A DNA stretch of 64,000 nucleotides from Bdellovibrio bacteriovorus HD100 (GCF_000196175.1 NC_005363.1:3718951-3782950), one strand, 5' to 3'; numbered from the stretch's first letter, positions 1 to 9,106 are shown. Made by a program: numbers and translations. Notes: a model not told the origin generated them from the letters alone.

Positions 1-630
1 TTAAAGCCTGAAGCCCAAACCGCCCAGATTGAAAAGCTGTGCGCGGAAGCCAAAGAGCACAACTTCTTCTCTGTCTGCGTGAACACGTCCTATGTAAAGA
101 CCTGCGCGGAACTTTTAAAAGACTCTTCCGTGAAAGTCTGCTGCGTGGTGGGTTTCCCGCTGGGCGCCATGGACACCACCAGCAAAGCCTTTGAAACCAA
201 AACCGCCATCGCCAACGGGGCGCAGGAAATCGACATGGTCATTCAGATTGGTGCACTGAAAGACCGTCGTCTGGACTATGTTCGCGACGATATCAAAGCC
301 GTGGTTCAGGCAGCCAACGGTCACACCGTCAAAGTCATCATCGAAACTTCTTTGCTGAATCAGGAAGACAAAACCCTGGCGTGCAAAGCGGCTTTGGAAG
401 CCGGTGCGCATTTCGTAAAAACCTCCACCGGCTTTGGTGGCGGCGGCGCCACGGTGGATGATGTGAAACTGATGAAGTCCGTTGTGGGCTCATCCATGGA
501 AGTCAAAGCTTCCGGCGGCATCAAAGATGCCCAACAAGCAAAATCAATGATCGACGCTGGAGCCACCCGTCTTGGCACAAGCTCAGGGATCACAATTATT
601 CAAGGCGGCTCTGTACAAGGTGGTTACTAA
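1..630 (+). CDS. deoC: Deoxyribose-phosphate aldolase, 5' end cut by window
   Basis: DeoC splits 2-deoxyribose-5-phosphate into glyceraldehyde-3-phosphate and acetaldehyde, the last step of deoxynucleoside catabolism in the cytosol. The frame is open from base 1 and reads as DeoC (Leu-Lys-Pro-Glu-Ala start, then SVCVN), so the first Met at 79 is internal and the true start lies outside the window. The Schiff-base lysine is in FVKTSTGFG and the second conserved lysine in VKASGGI. The stop TAA overlaps the ATG of the next gene (TAATG), and an AAGGTGG ribosome site for that gene sits inside the end of deoC, so the two are translationally coupled. Identification is secure; only the N-terminus is missing. 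Confidence 0.95.
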   Translation, partial: LKPEAQTAQIEKLCAEAKEHNFFSVCVNTSYVKTCAELLKDSSVKVCCVVGFPLGAMDTTSKAFETKTAIANGAQEIDMVIQIGALKDRRLDYVRDDIKAVVQAANGHTVKVIIETSLLNQEDKTLACKAALEAGAHFVKTSTGFGGGGATVDDVKLMKSVVGSSMEVKASGGIKDAQQAKSMIDAGATRLGTSSGITIIQGGSVQGGY

Positions 631-1949
631 TGGCTTTTCTTCCTGCTGAAATTATTAAAATCAAACGCAATGGCGGCGAACTAAAATACGAAGAAATCAG
701 CGAATTCATCCTGGGCTATGCGCGCGGGCAGATTCCTGATTACCAGATGTCGGCATTGCTGATGGCGATCTTCTTCCGTGGCATGAACACCGAAGAAACT
801 CTGTCTTTGACCAAAGCCATGCTTCACTCCGGCGAAGTTGTGGATTTTTCTTCCGTGAAGGAATTCAAAGTGGATAAACACTCCACCGGTGGTGTGGGTG
901 ATAAAACCAGCCTGATTCTGGGTCCGATCGTGGCCGCTGCAGGTATTCCCGTGCCGATGATTTCAGGCCGTGGCCTGGGCCACACTGGTGGGACTCTGGA
1001 CAAACTGGAATCCATTCCAGGATTCAACACGCAGAAGTCCTTGCCTGAATTTATCGAGCTGGTTCACAAACACAAAATCTGCTTCATCGGCCAGACCAAA
1101 GAAATCTGTCCGGCTGATAAAAAGATCTATGCCCTTCGTGATGTGACAGCGACGGTGGAAAGCCTGCCGCTGATCTGCGCTTCAATCATGTCCAAAAAAA
1201 TGGCGGAAGGGATCGATGGCCTGGTGCTGGATGTGAAGTTCGGATCCGGTGCCTTCATGAAAACCCCGGTGCTGGCGGAAGAACTGGCGGTGAACCTGAT
1301 GGCGATTGCCAAAGGTTACGGCAAGAAAGTCACAGCATTGCTGACGAATATGGATCAGCCGCTGGGTCGTTATGCCGGGAACTCGGTGGAAGTCGAAGAA
1401 TGCGTGGCCATCATGAAGAATGAAAAGTTCATGGGCCCTGCGGGGTACGATCTTTACGAAGACACACGCGAGCTGAGCCTGCGTCTTTCTGCACACATGC
1501 TGCTTTTGGCGGGTGTGGGGAAAAACGAAGAGGAATCCTACAAAATTGCTGAAGACATTCTTGTTTCTGGCAAGGCGATGGCCAAGTTTGAAGAACTTTG
1601 CTCCATCCACGGTGGGAACTTGAAGGCCCTGCCAAAACCGAAGCATTCCATCGAGGTGAAATCTGACAAAGCCGGCTGGGTGGGTGGTTTCCACACCGAA
1701 AGCATTGGTGTTGCGGGCATCTTGATCAAGGCCGGTCGTGCACAAACCACAGACATCATTGCCCCTACTGCGGGCATCGAATTCCATGTGAAAGTGGGCG
1801 ATGAAGTGAATGTCGGCGACACGGTCTTTACATTGCATGGCGACGACAAAGATCTGTTGCAATCTGCTCTGCCGATGCTTCGTTCAGCAATGACAATTTC
1901 CTTGCAAAAGACATCAAAGCCTAGTTTGATACTCAAAACTTTGAGCTAA
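630..1949 (+). CDS. deoA: Thymidine / pyrimidine-nucleoside phosphorylase
   Basis: This enzyme releases the base from thymidine or deoxyuridine (and uridine if it is the Pdp type) with phosphate, giving deoxyribose-1-phosphate. The 439-residue length is typical. Family signatures visible are KHSTGGVGDKTSL near residue 85, SGRGLGHTGGT, DVKFGSGAFM, and the C-terminal region ending with a FHVKVGDEV hammerhead-like segment. It lies between deoC and punA in one transcription unit, which supports a deoxynucleoside breakdown pathway. Sequence alone does not separate DeoA from Pdp. Its stop again overlaps the next ATG as TAATG. Confidence 0.93.
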   Translation: MAFLPAEIIKIKRNGGELKYEEISEFILGYARGQIPDYQMSALLMAIFFRGMNTEETLSLTKAMLHSGEVVDFSSVKEFKVDKHSTGGVGDKTSLILGPIVAAAGIPVPMISGRGLGHTGGTLDKLESIPGFNTQKSLPEFIELVHKHKICFIGQTKEICPADKKIYALRDVTATVESLPLICASIMSKKMAEGIDGLVLDVKFGSGAFMKTPVLAEELAVNLMAIAKGYGKKVTALLTNMDQPLGRYAGNSVEVEECVAIMKNEKFMGPAGYDLYEDTRELSLRLSAHMLLLAGVGKNEEESYKIAEDILVSGKAMAKFEELCSIHGGNLKALPKPKHSIEVKSDKAGWVGGFHTESIGVAGILIKAGRAQTTDIIAPTAGIEFHVKVGDEVNVGDTVFTLHGDDKDLLQSALPMLRSAMTISLQKTSKPSLILKTLS

Positions 1950-2791
1950 TGCTCGAGAAATTAAGGGAGAGTAAATTGGTACTCAATAAGCTACAAGAAT
2001 CCATGACCTACATCCGCACCAAGACTTCGGCAAAACCGAAAATCGGTGTTGTATTGGGATCGGGCCTTGGCGCTTTTGTGAAAGAAGTGGAAGTTGAAAC
2101 GACCATTCCTTACAAAGACATTCCTCACTTCTCCCCTCCGACTGTCGAAGGACATTCCGGAAATCTGATCTTCGGTAAAATCAACGGCCAATCCATCGCG
2201 ATCCTTCAGGGTCGCAACCACTACTACGAAGGCCACAGCATGGAAAGTGTTGTGTTCCCGACTCGTACTTTGGCGATGCTGGGTGTGGAAACTTTGATTC
2301 TGACCAACTCTGCCGGTGGTTTCGGTGAAAACATGCAGGCCGGTGACTTCATGGTCATCGAAGATCACATCAACCTGATGGGCACGAATCCTTTGATGGG
2401 TCCGAACATCAAGGAACTGGGTCCTCGTTTCCCGGACATGACGGAAGCTTACGACAAGCGCCTGATCCAGATCATGGAAGATGTCTTGATGAAACAAGGT
2501 ACACGCTATCACAAAGGTGTGTACTGCGGTGTGAGCGGTCCTACTTATGAAACTCCGTCTGAAGTTCGTTACTTGAAACTGATTGGCGGTAAAGCGGTCG
2601 GCATGAGCACGGTTCCTGAAACCATCGCAGCCAACCACCTGGGTCTGCGTGTTGCGGCTCTTTCTTGCATCACCAATTTGGCGGCAGGGATTTCCTCTCA
2701 GAAGCTTTCCCACAACGAAGTGACAGAGACAGCCAAGCAGGTAGAGATGCAATTCTCCTCGTTTTTGCGCGAGTTTATCGCTCATATCTAA
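1949..2791 (+). CDS. punA: Purine nucleoside phosphorylase
   Basis: PNP of the trimeric type that cleaves purine (deoxy)nucleosides with phosphate. Visible motifs are GVVLGSGLG (phosphate loop), HSGNLIFG, QGRNHYYEGHS, TNSAGG and the substrate loop with GMSTVPE. The first ATG at 1949 overlaps the deoA stop, but it has no good ribosome site. An in-frame TTG at 1976 has AAGGGAGA five bases upstream and gives a product nearer to family length, so TTG 1976 may be the real start. A short hairpin (TGGACC 2797-2802 with GGTCCA 2812-2817) follows the stop but lacks a T-tract. Last gene of the salvage operon. Confidence 0.93.
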   Translation: MLEKLRESKLVLNKLQESMTYIRTKTSAKPKIGVVLGSGLGAFVKEVEVETTIPYKDIPHFSPPTVEGHSGNLIFGKINGQSIAILQGRNHYYEGHSMESVVFPTRTLAMLGVETLILTNSAGGFGENMQAGDFMVIEDHINLMGTNPLMGPNIKELGPRFPDMTEAYDKRLIQIMEDVLMKQGTRYHKGVYCGVSGPTYETPSEVRYLKLIGGKAVGMSTVPETIAANHLGLRVAALSCITNLAAGISSQKLSHNEVTETAKQVEMQFSSFLREFIAHI

Positions 2792-2852
2792 TGGGTTGGA
2801 CCTGACAAAAGGGTCCAGTCCAGTTTCTGAAATTTAGCCTCAAAATAAGACA

Positions 2853-2858
2853 TATAAT
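2853..2858 (+). promoter_or_regulatory. Perfect -10 box upstream of the protease gene
   Basis: TATAAT occurs in AT-rich sequence 78 bases before the protease ATG. No matching -35 box is seen at 16-18 bases. The predicted leader (about 2865-2935) can fold: GTCCCA 2894-2899 with TGGGAC 2904-2909, and GTGC 2890-2893 with GCAC 2921-2924, ending next to the AGGGAG ribosome site at 2925-2930. Confidence 0.45.
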
Positions 2859-2935
2859 AGCCGAAGAGCTAACCGGTCGGGCCTTTGTAGTGCGTCCCAT
2901 TGATGGGACCCGTTGGGCTCGCACAGGGAGTGAAC

Positions 2936-4165
2936 ATGGATGTTCAAAAAATTCTCTCGGCGGTCGCTTGCGTCTTTGTATTTGCAGCTTGTAGCCAGAA
3001 ATCCGCTGAAACAGTCTTTCCAGAAAATGGCGCGCTTGATTCCAGCGCCTGTCGTGGTCAGGCTCTTGAAAACAAATTCATCGTGCAATGGGAAGACGGC
3101 AGTTTCACAACTGAAACCGCGGCCAATGCCGAAGAATTCAAAGAAAAATTCATCAAACCTCAATTGGAGAATATCAAACACGTTGATTACGATCGCGTGA
3201 TCCAACTGCAAAGATCCAGCGAAGTGTCGGCGACAGCCTTCACCGACAGCTGGGGCCAGCAGCGCATTGGCGCCCCGGCGGTGTGGAGCCAGGGTGTTTA
3301 CGGTCAGGGCGTGAAAGTCGCCGTGGTGGATGCTTACGTGGATGTGTCCCATCCCCAGCTGCTTCCGCGCATTGCCGTGAACACGGGTGAAATCCCAAAC
3401 AACGGAATTGATGACGATAAAAATGGCATTGTGGATGACTATTATGGTGCCGCCTTTGTTTCCCAACCAGGCAACAATCAGACTCCAAGCTCGCACGGAT
3501 CACACGTGGCGGGGGTCATTGCTGCCGACTCACGCTATGGCTCAATTGAAGGTGTGGCACCTCAGGCGCAGATCATTCCCGCGCAGTTCATTGCCAATGA
3601 TGGCGGTGGATCTTTGGGGGATGCCGTTCTTGCCATGCAGTACTCTGCCAGTCGTGGTGCCAAGATCATCAACGCCAGCTGGGGTGGAGCTCCGTGTGTG
3701 GCCTCTTTGCGAAACGCTTTTGTAGAGCTTGAGAAAAAGGGCATTCTGGTTGTCGTCGCTGCCGGTAATGATGGGCGCGATGTGGATGTATATCCGGAAT
3801 TCCCCGCGTCCTTCAATATGGCCAATCAGATCACAGTGGCGGCTGCTTCGGTTTCTGACTTCATGACCTCTTGGTCCAACAGTGGTTTTTCTCTGGTGCA
3901 CGTGGCGGCTCCGGGGGAAAGAATTCTTTCCACCGTGCCGGGCGGATCCACCGCTTACATGGAAGGAACCAGCATGGCAGCACCGTTCGTCAGTGGTGCC
4001 GCAGCCCTGGTTTGGAGTGCCAAACCGACGGCCACGGCAGTGCAAGTTAAAGAGGCAATTTTGAAGTCTGTGGACGTGTCTTCCGGACACGAGTTTAAAG
4101 TAAATACTCGAGGGCGCATCAATGTCGAAAAGGCGCTTCAGTACATTCAGCAGTTAGTTCCGTAA
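2936..4165 (+). CDS. Subtilisin-like serine protease lipoprotein (S8 family)
   Basis: A 409-residue exported protease. The start at 2936 is chosen because AGGGAG lies five bases upstream and the product begins with a lipoprotein signal peptide: FVFAAC with the candidate lipidated Cys19. The -3 residue is Phe, so the lipobox is atypical. After a prosegment-like region to about residue 105, the S8 catalytic domain shows Asp132 (in VVDAYVD), His187 (SSHGSHVAG), oxyanion Asn278 (AAGNDG) and Ser346 (GTSMAAP), so all active residues are present. It acts probably at the cell envelope. It stands alone between the salvage operon and the carboxylase operon. Substrate is unknown; a role in prey protein digestion is a guess from context. 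Confidence 0.92.
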   Translation: MDVQKILSAVACVFVFAACSQKSAETVFPENGALDSSACRGQALENKFIVQWEDGSFTTETAANAEEFKEKFIKPQLENIKHVDYDRVIQLQRSSEVSATAFTDSWGQQRIGAPAVWSQGVYGQGVKVAVVDAYVDVSHPQLLPRIAVNTGEIPNNGIDDDKNGIVDDYYGAAFVSQPGNNQTPSSHGSHVAGVIAADSRYGSIEGVAPQAQIIPAQFIANDGGGSLGDAVLAMQYSASRGAKIINASWGGAPCVASLRNAFVELEKKGILVVVAAGNDGRDVDVYPEFPASFNMANQITVAAASVSDFMTSWSNSGFSLVHVAAPGERILSTVPGGSTAYMEGTSMAAPFVSGAAALVWSAKPTATAVQVKEAILKSVDVSSGHEFKVNTRGRINVEKALQYIQQLVP

Positions 4166-4187
4166 TTTCAAACACATAGATCAATTC

Positions 4188-4216
4188 ACGCGGGGCATAA
4201 AAAGTATGCTCTGCGT
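4188..4216 (+). terminator. Hairpin after the protease gene
   Basis: A 12-base-pair imperfect stem (arms 4188-4199 and 4205-4216, two G-U pairs, loop AAAAG) follows the protease stop by 22 bases. The downstream T-tract is weak (GTCTCTAGTTTT), so termination strength is uncertain. Confidence 0.45.
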
Positions 4217-4303
4217 CTCTAGTTTTAAGATGATTCTTTGAACTGAAGTGCTAGATTGGTTCCTTGTTTTTTGAGGATGGTTCCTCACAAGAAAAGGAAT
4301 TTT

Positions 4304-5872
4304 ATGAGCACAGAAGTTTCATCTGGCATTCAAGCACGATTGGCAGATCTTGAGAAAAGAAACGAAGCCGCAATGGCCGGTGGTGGCGCAGCTCGTTTGG
4401 CGAAACACAAACAAGGTGGTCGTCTGACTGCACGCGAGCGCGTGGATGTTTTGCTGGATCCAGGCAGCTTTGTTGAAATGGATCGTTTTGTTTCTCACCG
4501 TTGCACAAACTTCGGCATGGATAAAAACGTGGTTCCTGGTGATGGTGTCATCACGGGTTACGGTCGTATCAACGGCAAACTGGTTTATTTGTCTTCCCAG
4601 GATTTCACCGTGATCGGTGGATCCATGTCCCGCACTCAAGCCAACAAGATCTGCAAAGTGATGGATCTGGCGATGAAAAACGGGGCTCCCTTCATCTCTA
4701 TCAATGACTCTGGTGGCGCGCGTATCCAGGAAGGTATCGAATCCCTGGGTGGTTACGCGGACATCTTCACTCGCAACACCATGGCTTCTGGCTTGATCCC
4801 GCAGATCACCGCTATCATGGGCCCGTGCGCGGGTGGTGCGGTTTACTCCCCGTCTATCACTGACTTTGTCTTCATGGTGAAAAACACCTCTTACATGTTC
4901 GTGACCGGTCCTGATGTTATCAAGACTGTGACTCACGAAGATGTGACCAAGGAAGAACTGGGTGGAGCGACCACTCACTCTGCAAAATCCGGCGTGGCTC
5001 ACTTTGCTGCTGAAGATGACAAGCACTGCTTGCTTCTGATCCGCGAGATGATGAACTTCCTTCCGTCCAACAATCTTGACGATGCTCCGGTTCTTCCAAC
5101 CAACGACCGTCCGGACCGCCTGACAGAAGCCCTGAACAATCTGATTCCGGAAAATCCAAAGAAACCTTACGACATGATCTCTGTTATCACAGAGTGCGTG
5201 GATGAGGGTTACTTCCTGGAAGTGCACAAACACTTCGCTCAGAATCTGATCGTGGGCTTTGCACGCTTCAACGGCCGTCCTGTGGGTATCGTGGCGAATC
5301 AGCCCAACATCCTTGCTGGCTGCTTGAACATCGAAGCGTCCCGCAAAGGTGCTCGTTTCATCCGCTTCTGTGACGCTTTCAACATCCCGGTTGTTTCCTT
5401 CGTGGACGTACCAGGCTTCCTGCCGGGTAAAGACCAGGAATGGAACGGCATCATCACTCACGGTGCGAAGCTTCTTTATGCCTATGCTGAGGCAACGGTG
5501 CCTAAAATCACAGTGATCACCCGTAAAGCTTACGGCGGTGCTTACATCGTTATGGGCTCGAAACTTCTTCGCTCTGACGTGAACCTGGCTTACCCGTCTG
5601 CAGAAATCGCGGTTATGGGTGCTGACGGTGCAGTAAGCATCATCTTCCGTGAAGAGATCAACAAAGCCAAAGACCCTGTAGCCGAGCGTGCGCGCCTGAC
5701 GGCAGAGTACGAAGCCAAGTTCAGCAATCCTTACGTGTCTGCAGAACTGGGCTACACGGATGAGGTTATTGAACCTGCGATGACTCGTAAACGCATCATC
5801 GACTCTTTGGAAATGCTGAAACATAAACGTGATATCACTCCGGCTAAAAAGCACGGAAACATCCCTCTGTAG
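4304..5872 (+). CDS. pccB: Acyl-CoA (propionyl-CoA type) carboxylase, carboxyltransferase subunit
   Basis: The beta subunit transfers the carboxyl group from carboxybiotin to an acyl-CoA such as propionyl- or acetyl-CoA. It is 522 residues with the two crotonase-like halves of the PccB/AccD5 type: [11 protein letters not shown] and [12 protein letters not shown] in the first, VPGFLPG and the GGAYIVMGS segment in the second. It lacks the zinc-ribbon N-terminus of AccD. The ATG at 4304 has AAAAGGAA upstream; the longer frame from 4256 is not convincing. Next gene follows after 8 bases with a GGAG ribosome site, so this is the first gene of a three-gene carboxylase operon. Acyl specificity cannot be read from the sequence. 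Confidence 0.92.
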   Translation: MSTEVSSGIQARLADLEKRNEAAMAGGGAARLAKHKQGGRLTARERVDVLLDPGSFVEMDRFVSHRCTNFGMDKNVVPGDGVITGYGRINGKLVYLSSQDFTVIGGSMSRTQANKICKVMDLAMKNGAPFISINDSGGARIQEGIESLGGYADIFTRNTMASGLIPQITAIMGPCAGGAVYSPSITDFVFMVKNTSYMFVTGPDVIKTVTHEDVTKEELGGATTHSAKSGVAHFAAEDDKHCLLLIREMMNFLPSNNLDDAPVLPTNDRPDRLTEALNNLIPENPKKPYDMISVITECVDEGYFLEVHKHFAQNLIVGFARFNGRPVGIVANQPNILAGCLNIEASRKGARFIRFCDAFNIPVVSFVDVPGFLPGKDQEWNGIITHGAKLLYAYAEATVPKITVITRKAYGGAYIVMGSKLLRSDVNLAYPSAEIAVMGADGAVSIIFREEINKAKDPVAERARLTAEYEAKFSNPYVSAELGYTDEVIEPAMTRKRIIDSLEMLKHKRDITPAKKHGNIPL

Positions 5873-5880
5873 GAGCGAAC

Positions 5881-7383
5881 ATGGCATTGTTTAAAAAAAT
5901 CCTGATCGCCAACCGCGGGGAAATCGCCATCCGTATCACTCGCGCCTGCCGCGAGCTGGGTATCGGCTCTGTGGCGGTGTTTTCCGATGCGGACCGCGAC
6001 AGCTTGCACGTATTCCTGGCGGATGAGGCTTACCACATTGGCCCGTCCCCATCGCGAGAAAGTTACCTGAACTATAACAAGATCATCGAAGTCTGCAAAA
6101 AAGCCGGCGTGGACGCTGTTCACCCGGGTTACGGCTTCCTGTCTGAAAACACCACTTTTGCGCAAGCTTTGAAAGATGCAGGCATCACCTTCATCGGTCC
6201 AACGGTTGCGAATATTGAAGCCATGGGGGATAAACTTTCCGCCAAGGCTTTGATGAAAAAAGCCGGTGTTCCGACGGTTCCAGGCTCTGACGGCGGGGTT
6301 GAATCCGTTGAAGAAGCCCAGAAGATCGCAGAACAAATCGGTCTGCCTATCATCATCAAGGCTTCTGCCGGCGGTGGTGGTAAAGGGATGCGTGTAGTTC
6401 GTCAGATGGACGAACTGGAAAGCGCTTTCCGTGCGTGCCGTTCTGAAGGCCAGAACTATTTCGCGGATCCGACTGTTTACATCGAAAAATTCATCAACGA
6501 TCCGAAACACATCGAGATCCAGGTGTTTGGCGACACTCATAACAACCACGTTCACCTGTTTGAACGTGAGTGCTCTGTGCAGCGCCGTCACCAGAAGATC
6601 ATCGAGGAATGTCCGTCCCCTTCTGTGCCTCACGAAGTGCGCCTGCGCATGGGTGAAGCCGCTGTTCGCGCAGCAAAACAGATCAACTATGTGGGCGCGG
6701 GAACGATTGAGTTCATCTTTGATAACGCCACCAAGGAATTCTACTTCATGGAGATGAACACTCGTCTTCAGGTGGAACATCCGATCACGGAAATCGTGAC
6801 TGGTTATGACCTGGTGAAAGAGCAGATCTATGTGGCTGCGGGCAAACCTTTGAGCTTCAAACAAGAAGACATCAAACAAAAAGGCCACGCCATCGAAGCC
6901 CGTATCTGTGCGGAAGACCCGATCACGTATAAACCGCACCCTGGTGTGATCCGCGCCTGCCGTCACCCGCAAGGTCCGTTTATGCGTGTGGATTCCTACG
7001 CTTACCCGGGCTACGAAGTGCCTATCTTCTACGATCCAATGATCGCCAAAGTGATCACTTGGGGTGAGACGCGCGAAGAGGCCATCGACAGAATGCAACG
7101 TGCCCTGAGTGAGTTCGTGCTGACCGGTATTAAAACCAATATCGTTCTGCATAAAACCATCCTGGATCACCCGAAATTCCGTGATGGCTCTTACACGACT
7201 CAGTTTATTGAAAAGAACTTCGAAGTTATCGAACCAAATCTTTTCAAAGAAGTTGAAGACCCAGTATTCCTGATCGCGGCGGCAATCACTGCTTACAACG
7301 ATCGTAAATCCAAAGACGTTCGCCAGCTGAACCTGACTTCCAACTGGAAGCGTATCAGCCGCAAACTTCAATTGAGGACGTAA
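5881..7383 (+). CDS. accC: Biotin carboxylase subunit of acyl-CoA carboxylase
   Basis: ATP-grasp enzyme that carboxylates biotin with bicarbonate and ATP. The N-terminal ILIANRGEIA, the glycine-rich loop SAGGGGKGM, HIEIQVFGD, the ECS..RRHQK segment and the metal/biotin region EMNTRLQVEHPITE are all present, as is the biotin carboxylase C-terminal domain. At 500 residues it ends shortly after that domain. In many propionyl-CoA carboxylases the biotin carrier is fused on the same chain; here the carrier is the next gene, two bases downstream, so the alpha subunit is split. Cytosolic. Confidence 0.93.
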   Translation: MALFKKILIANRGEIAIRITRACRELGIGSVAVFSDADRDSLHVFLADEAYHIGPSPSRESYLNYNKIIEVCKKAGVDAVHPGYGFLSENTTFAQALKDAGITFIGPTVANIEAMGDKLSAKALMKKAGVPTVPGSDGGVESVEEAQKIAEQIGLPIIIKASAGGGGKGMRVVRQMDELESAFRACRSEGQNYFADPTVYIEKFINDPKHIEIQVFGDTHNNHVHLFERECSVQRRHQKIIEECPSPSVPHEVRLRMGEAAVRAAKQINYVGAGTIEFIFDNATKEFYFMEMNTRLQVEHPITEIVTGYDLVKEQIYVAAGKPLSFKQEDIKQKGHAIEARICAEDPITYKPHPGVIRACRHPQGPFMRVDSYAYPGYEVPIFYDPMIAKVITWGETREEAIDRMQRALSEFVLTGIKTNIVLHKTILDHPKFRDGSYTTQFIEKNFEVIEPNLFKEVEDPVFLIAAAITAYNDRKSKDVRQLNLTSNWKRISRKLQLRT

Positions 7384-7385
7384 CC

Positions 7386-7913
7386 ATGTACTTTGAGGCA
7401 GAACTTAAAGGTAAAAAATTTAAAGTGGATGTGACCGAGCACCGCACGACCTGGAAGGTTTCCTTGCAGGAAGAGGGCAAAGACTGGATCCACTATGACA
7501 TCTCCAAAAACGACTACAAACAGGCCGAGCAGTACATCAGCTTCCTGTTTGGCGGTAAGTCCTATCTGATCGACGTGATCGGACAGGACACCGAGTACAC
7601 GGTCTTTACGCGTAACTCTTTCCGCACCATCAAAGTCTTCAATGATGAAATGCTTCTGCATGAATCCCTGAAGAAAGGGGGCGGTTTCGGTGGCGATCAG
7701 GAACTGAAATCCGGTATGCCTGGTAAAATCATCGAAATCTTCGCCAAAGAAGGTGAGATCGTGAAGGCCAACAAGCCATTGCTGATCATGGAAGCGATGA
7801 AGATGGAAAACGAAATGCGTGCATCCCGCGATGTAAAAATCAAAGAGATCCGCGTGAAACAGGGCGATTCAGTGGAATCCGGCGCTGTTTTGATCAAGTT
7901 CGAAGAACCGTAG
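7386..7913 (+). CDS. Biotin carboxyl carrier protein
   Basis: A 175-residue carrier. The C-terminal biotinyl domain (about residues 107-175) carries the EAMKMEN motif with the biotinylated Lys139, and a Gly-rich linker (GGGFGG, residues 98-103) precedes it. Residues 1-95 form a beta-rich segment resembling the BT domain that links carrier and carboxylase in fused alpha subunits. The GAGGACG ribosome site lies at the end of the preceding gene, and a strong terminator follows. Together with the two upstream genes it forms a complete three-polypeptide carboxylase. Confidence 0.9.
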   Translation: MYFEAELKGKKFKVDVTEHRTTWKVSLQEEGKDWIHYDISKNDYKQAEQYISFLFGGKSYLIDVIGQDTEYTVFTRNSFRTIKVFNDEMLLHESLKKGGGFGGDQELKSGMPGKIIEIFAKEGEIVKANKPLLIMEAMKMENEMRASRDVKIKEIRVKQGDSVESGAVLIKFEEP

Positions 7914-7940
7914 TCTTCACGCGACATCTAGGAAAAACTA

Positions 7941-7973
7941 AAAGGGGCTCTTTGGAGCCCCTTTTTTATTTTG
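7941..7973. terminator. Bidirectional intrinsic terminator
   Basis: A ten-base-pair stem (AAAGGGGCTC 7941-7950 with its complement 7955-7964, loop TTTG) is followed by TTTATTTT on the plus strand and TTTAGTTTTT on the minus strand. It can end the carboxylase operon and the convergent minus-strand gene. It lies three bases beyond the stop of the out-of-frame tail described below. Confidence 0.88.
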
Positions 7974-7975
7974 TC

Positions 7976-8146
7976 TTACTTGGTGCCTTTGGCGTCTTTC
8001 TGGTTCGATTTGGCTTTCGCCGGAGCGTTCCCGATTATGCCGCCTGTGCCCATGATACCACCAGTGCCACCCATCATACCGCCGGAATAGGCGCCCATTA
8101 TGCCCCCCATACCCATGCCGTAGTAGCCGCCCATCATGCCCATGCC
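7976..8146 (-). other. Out-of-frame Gly/Met-rich tail of the neighbouring gene
   Basis: Read in the -1 frame from codon GGC at 8146-8144, the sequence encodes 56 residues, beginning GMGMMGGYYGMGMGG, with many Gly, Met and Ile and a basic end (KAKSNQKDAKGTK) before TAA at 7978-7976. Composition is coherent and the frame stops three bases before the terminator. It joins smoothly to the upstream gene if one base is added, or one -1 slip occurs, at the GTGGC of 8148-8144. It is therefore either a frameshifted C-terminus (mutation or sequence error) or a recoding product. Confidence 0.6.
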
Positions 8147-8991
8147 ACATCAGCCATAGAGGCACACATGGCGATCGCACCACCGATATTGAAGGCGCTG
8201 CTTTGAGCTGCTTGTTTGGTTTTAGCATTAGAAGGAGTCACCCCACCGTAAGAATCCGCGTACATGCCGAAAGCACCGGCGACCATGGATTTACCCTCTT
8301 TGGCCAGTTCAGCGTTGCGCTGATCAAACGCGCTTTGAGCCATGCCAATCAGGTTTCCACACTGGGCCGCGTTCTGCGAACCCATTTTTGAAATCATCGG
8401 CTTCATACGATCACAGAAAGCTTTGTCATAAGTAACTTTGCCTTCAACCTTGGAATTTTCATCCTGCATCTGCATATAAACACTTTGTGCGACATCACAG
8501 GAATCCCCGTCGTAAGTGAACGTGGACTCAGTTCCTTTGATTAACGGATAGTTGCCTTTGGCGTGTTTGCCCCATTCTGATTTCAGATAGGCATCACGGT
8601 TTTGAATCTGAGTTTTCAGATTCATATCCTTATTCACCGCCACCACGCGACCTTGAGCATCGCGACGAATCGCCACTGTTTTTCGGTCCGTTTCAAAAAC
8701 CGGCTTGCCATCTTTGAAGCCCGTCATCACTTTCGCTTTATAAACGATCGTTTCAACTCCGTCTTTGGTTTCGCGGGAAACGACTTTTCCGGAATCCAAA
8801 ACATTGGTTTTACCATCGGTGCCGATAGTGAATGCAGCACCATCCGGCTCCGTGCCGAAACCCAGATCCATCGTTGCCATGTTGATTTGATTGATACACG
8901 CAAATTGTTTGGAAGCTTTTTCATAGTCCGCCATATTGGCGGCTGCAGACAAAGAAAGACCCATCAGGGGCAAGAAGATCAAAGACTTCAC
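8134..8991 (-). CDS. Exported protein of unknown function, probably frameshifted near its end
   Basis: I do not recognise a family. Translation most likely begins at GTG 8991, where GGAGGA lies upstream; the product starts with a signal peptide (KSLIFLPLMGLSLSAAA). The mature part is hydrophilic with three or four Cys, sized about 265 residues in this frame, so it is probably periplasmic or outer-membrane associated. The in-frame end (MADVAWA, TGA at 8134) looks accidental: the Gly/Met-rich continuation lies in the -1 frame down to 7976. A promoter candidate, TTGCGG (9075-9070) with GAGAAT (9052-9047), spacing 17, lies upstream. Confidence 0.7.
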   Translation of the reverse strand: MKSLIFLPLMGLSLSAAANMADYEKASKQFACINQINMATMDLGFGTEPDGAAFTIGTDGKTNVLDSGKVVSRETKDGVETIVYKAKVMTGFKDGKPVFETDRKTVAIRRDAQGRVVAVNKDMNLKTQIQNRDAYLKSEWGKHAKGNYPLIKGTESTFTYDGDSCDVAQSVYMQMQDENSKVEGKVTYDKAFCDRMKPMISKMGSQNAAQCGNLIGMAQSAFDQRNAELAKEGKSMVAGAFGMYADSYGGVTPSNAKTKQAAQSSAFNIGGAIAMCASMADVAWA

Positions 8992-9077
8992 AGTTCCTCC
9001 ATGAACGTAAGAATGCTTTTGCACACTTATTAAGCGTACTCATAAGATTCTCACCTTTCACATTAAATGCCGCAAAC

Positions 9078-9093
9078 CCCGACTGTGGTCGGG
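9078..9093 (-). terminator. Hairpin after tatC
   Basis: CCCGAC 9078-9083 pairs with GTCGGG 9088-9093 around a four-base loop, 14 bases past the tatC stop. The following GTTTGC is a poor T-tract, so this may be only a weak terminator or an RNA-end-protecting hairpin. Confidence 0.35.
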
Positions 9094-9106
9094 AAGCAAA
9101 CTGTGG

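Noticed and set aside
4319..7371. Two long minus-strand frames (522 and 539 codons) opposite the carboxylase genes
   Set aside because: Composition is His/Phe/Arg-rich with no recognisable motif and no ribosome site. They mirror the well-identified carboxylase genes.
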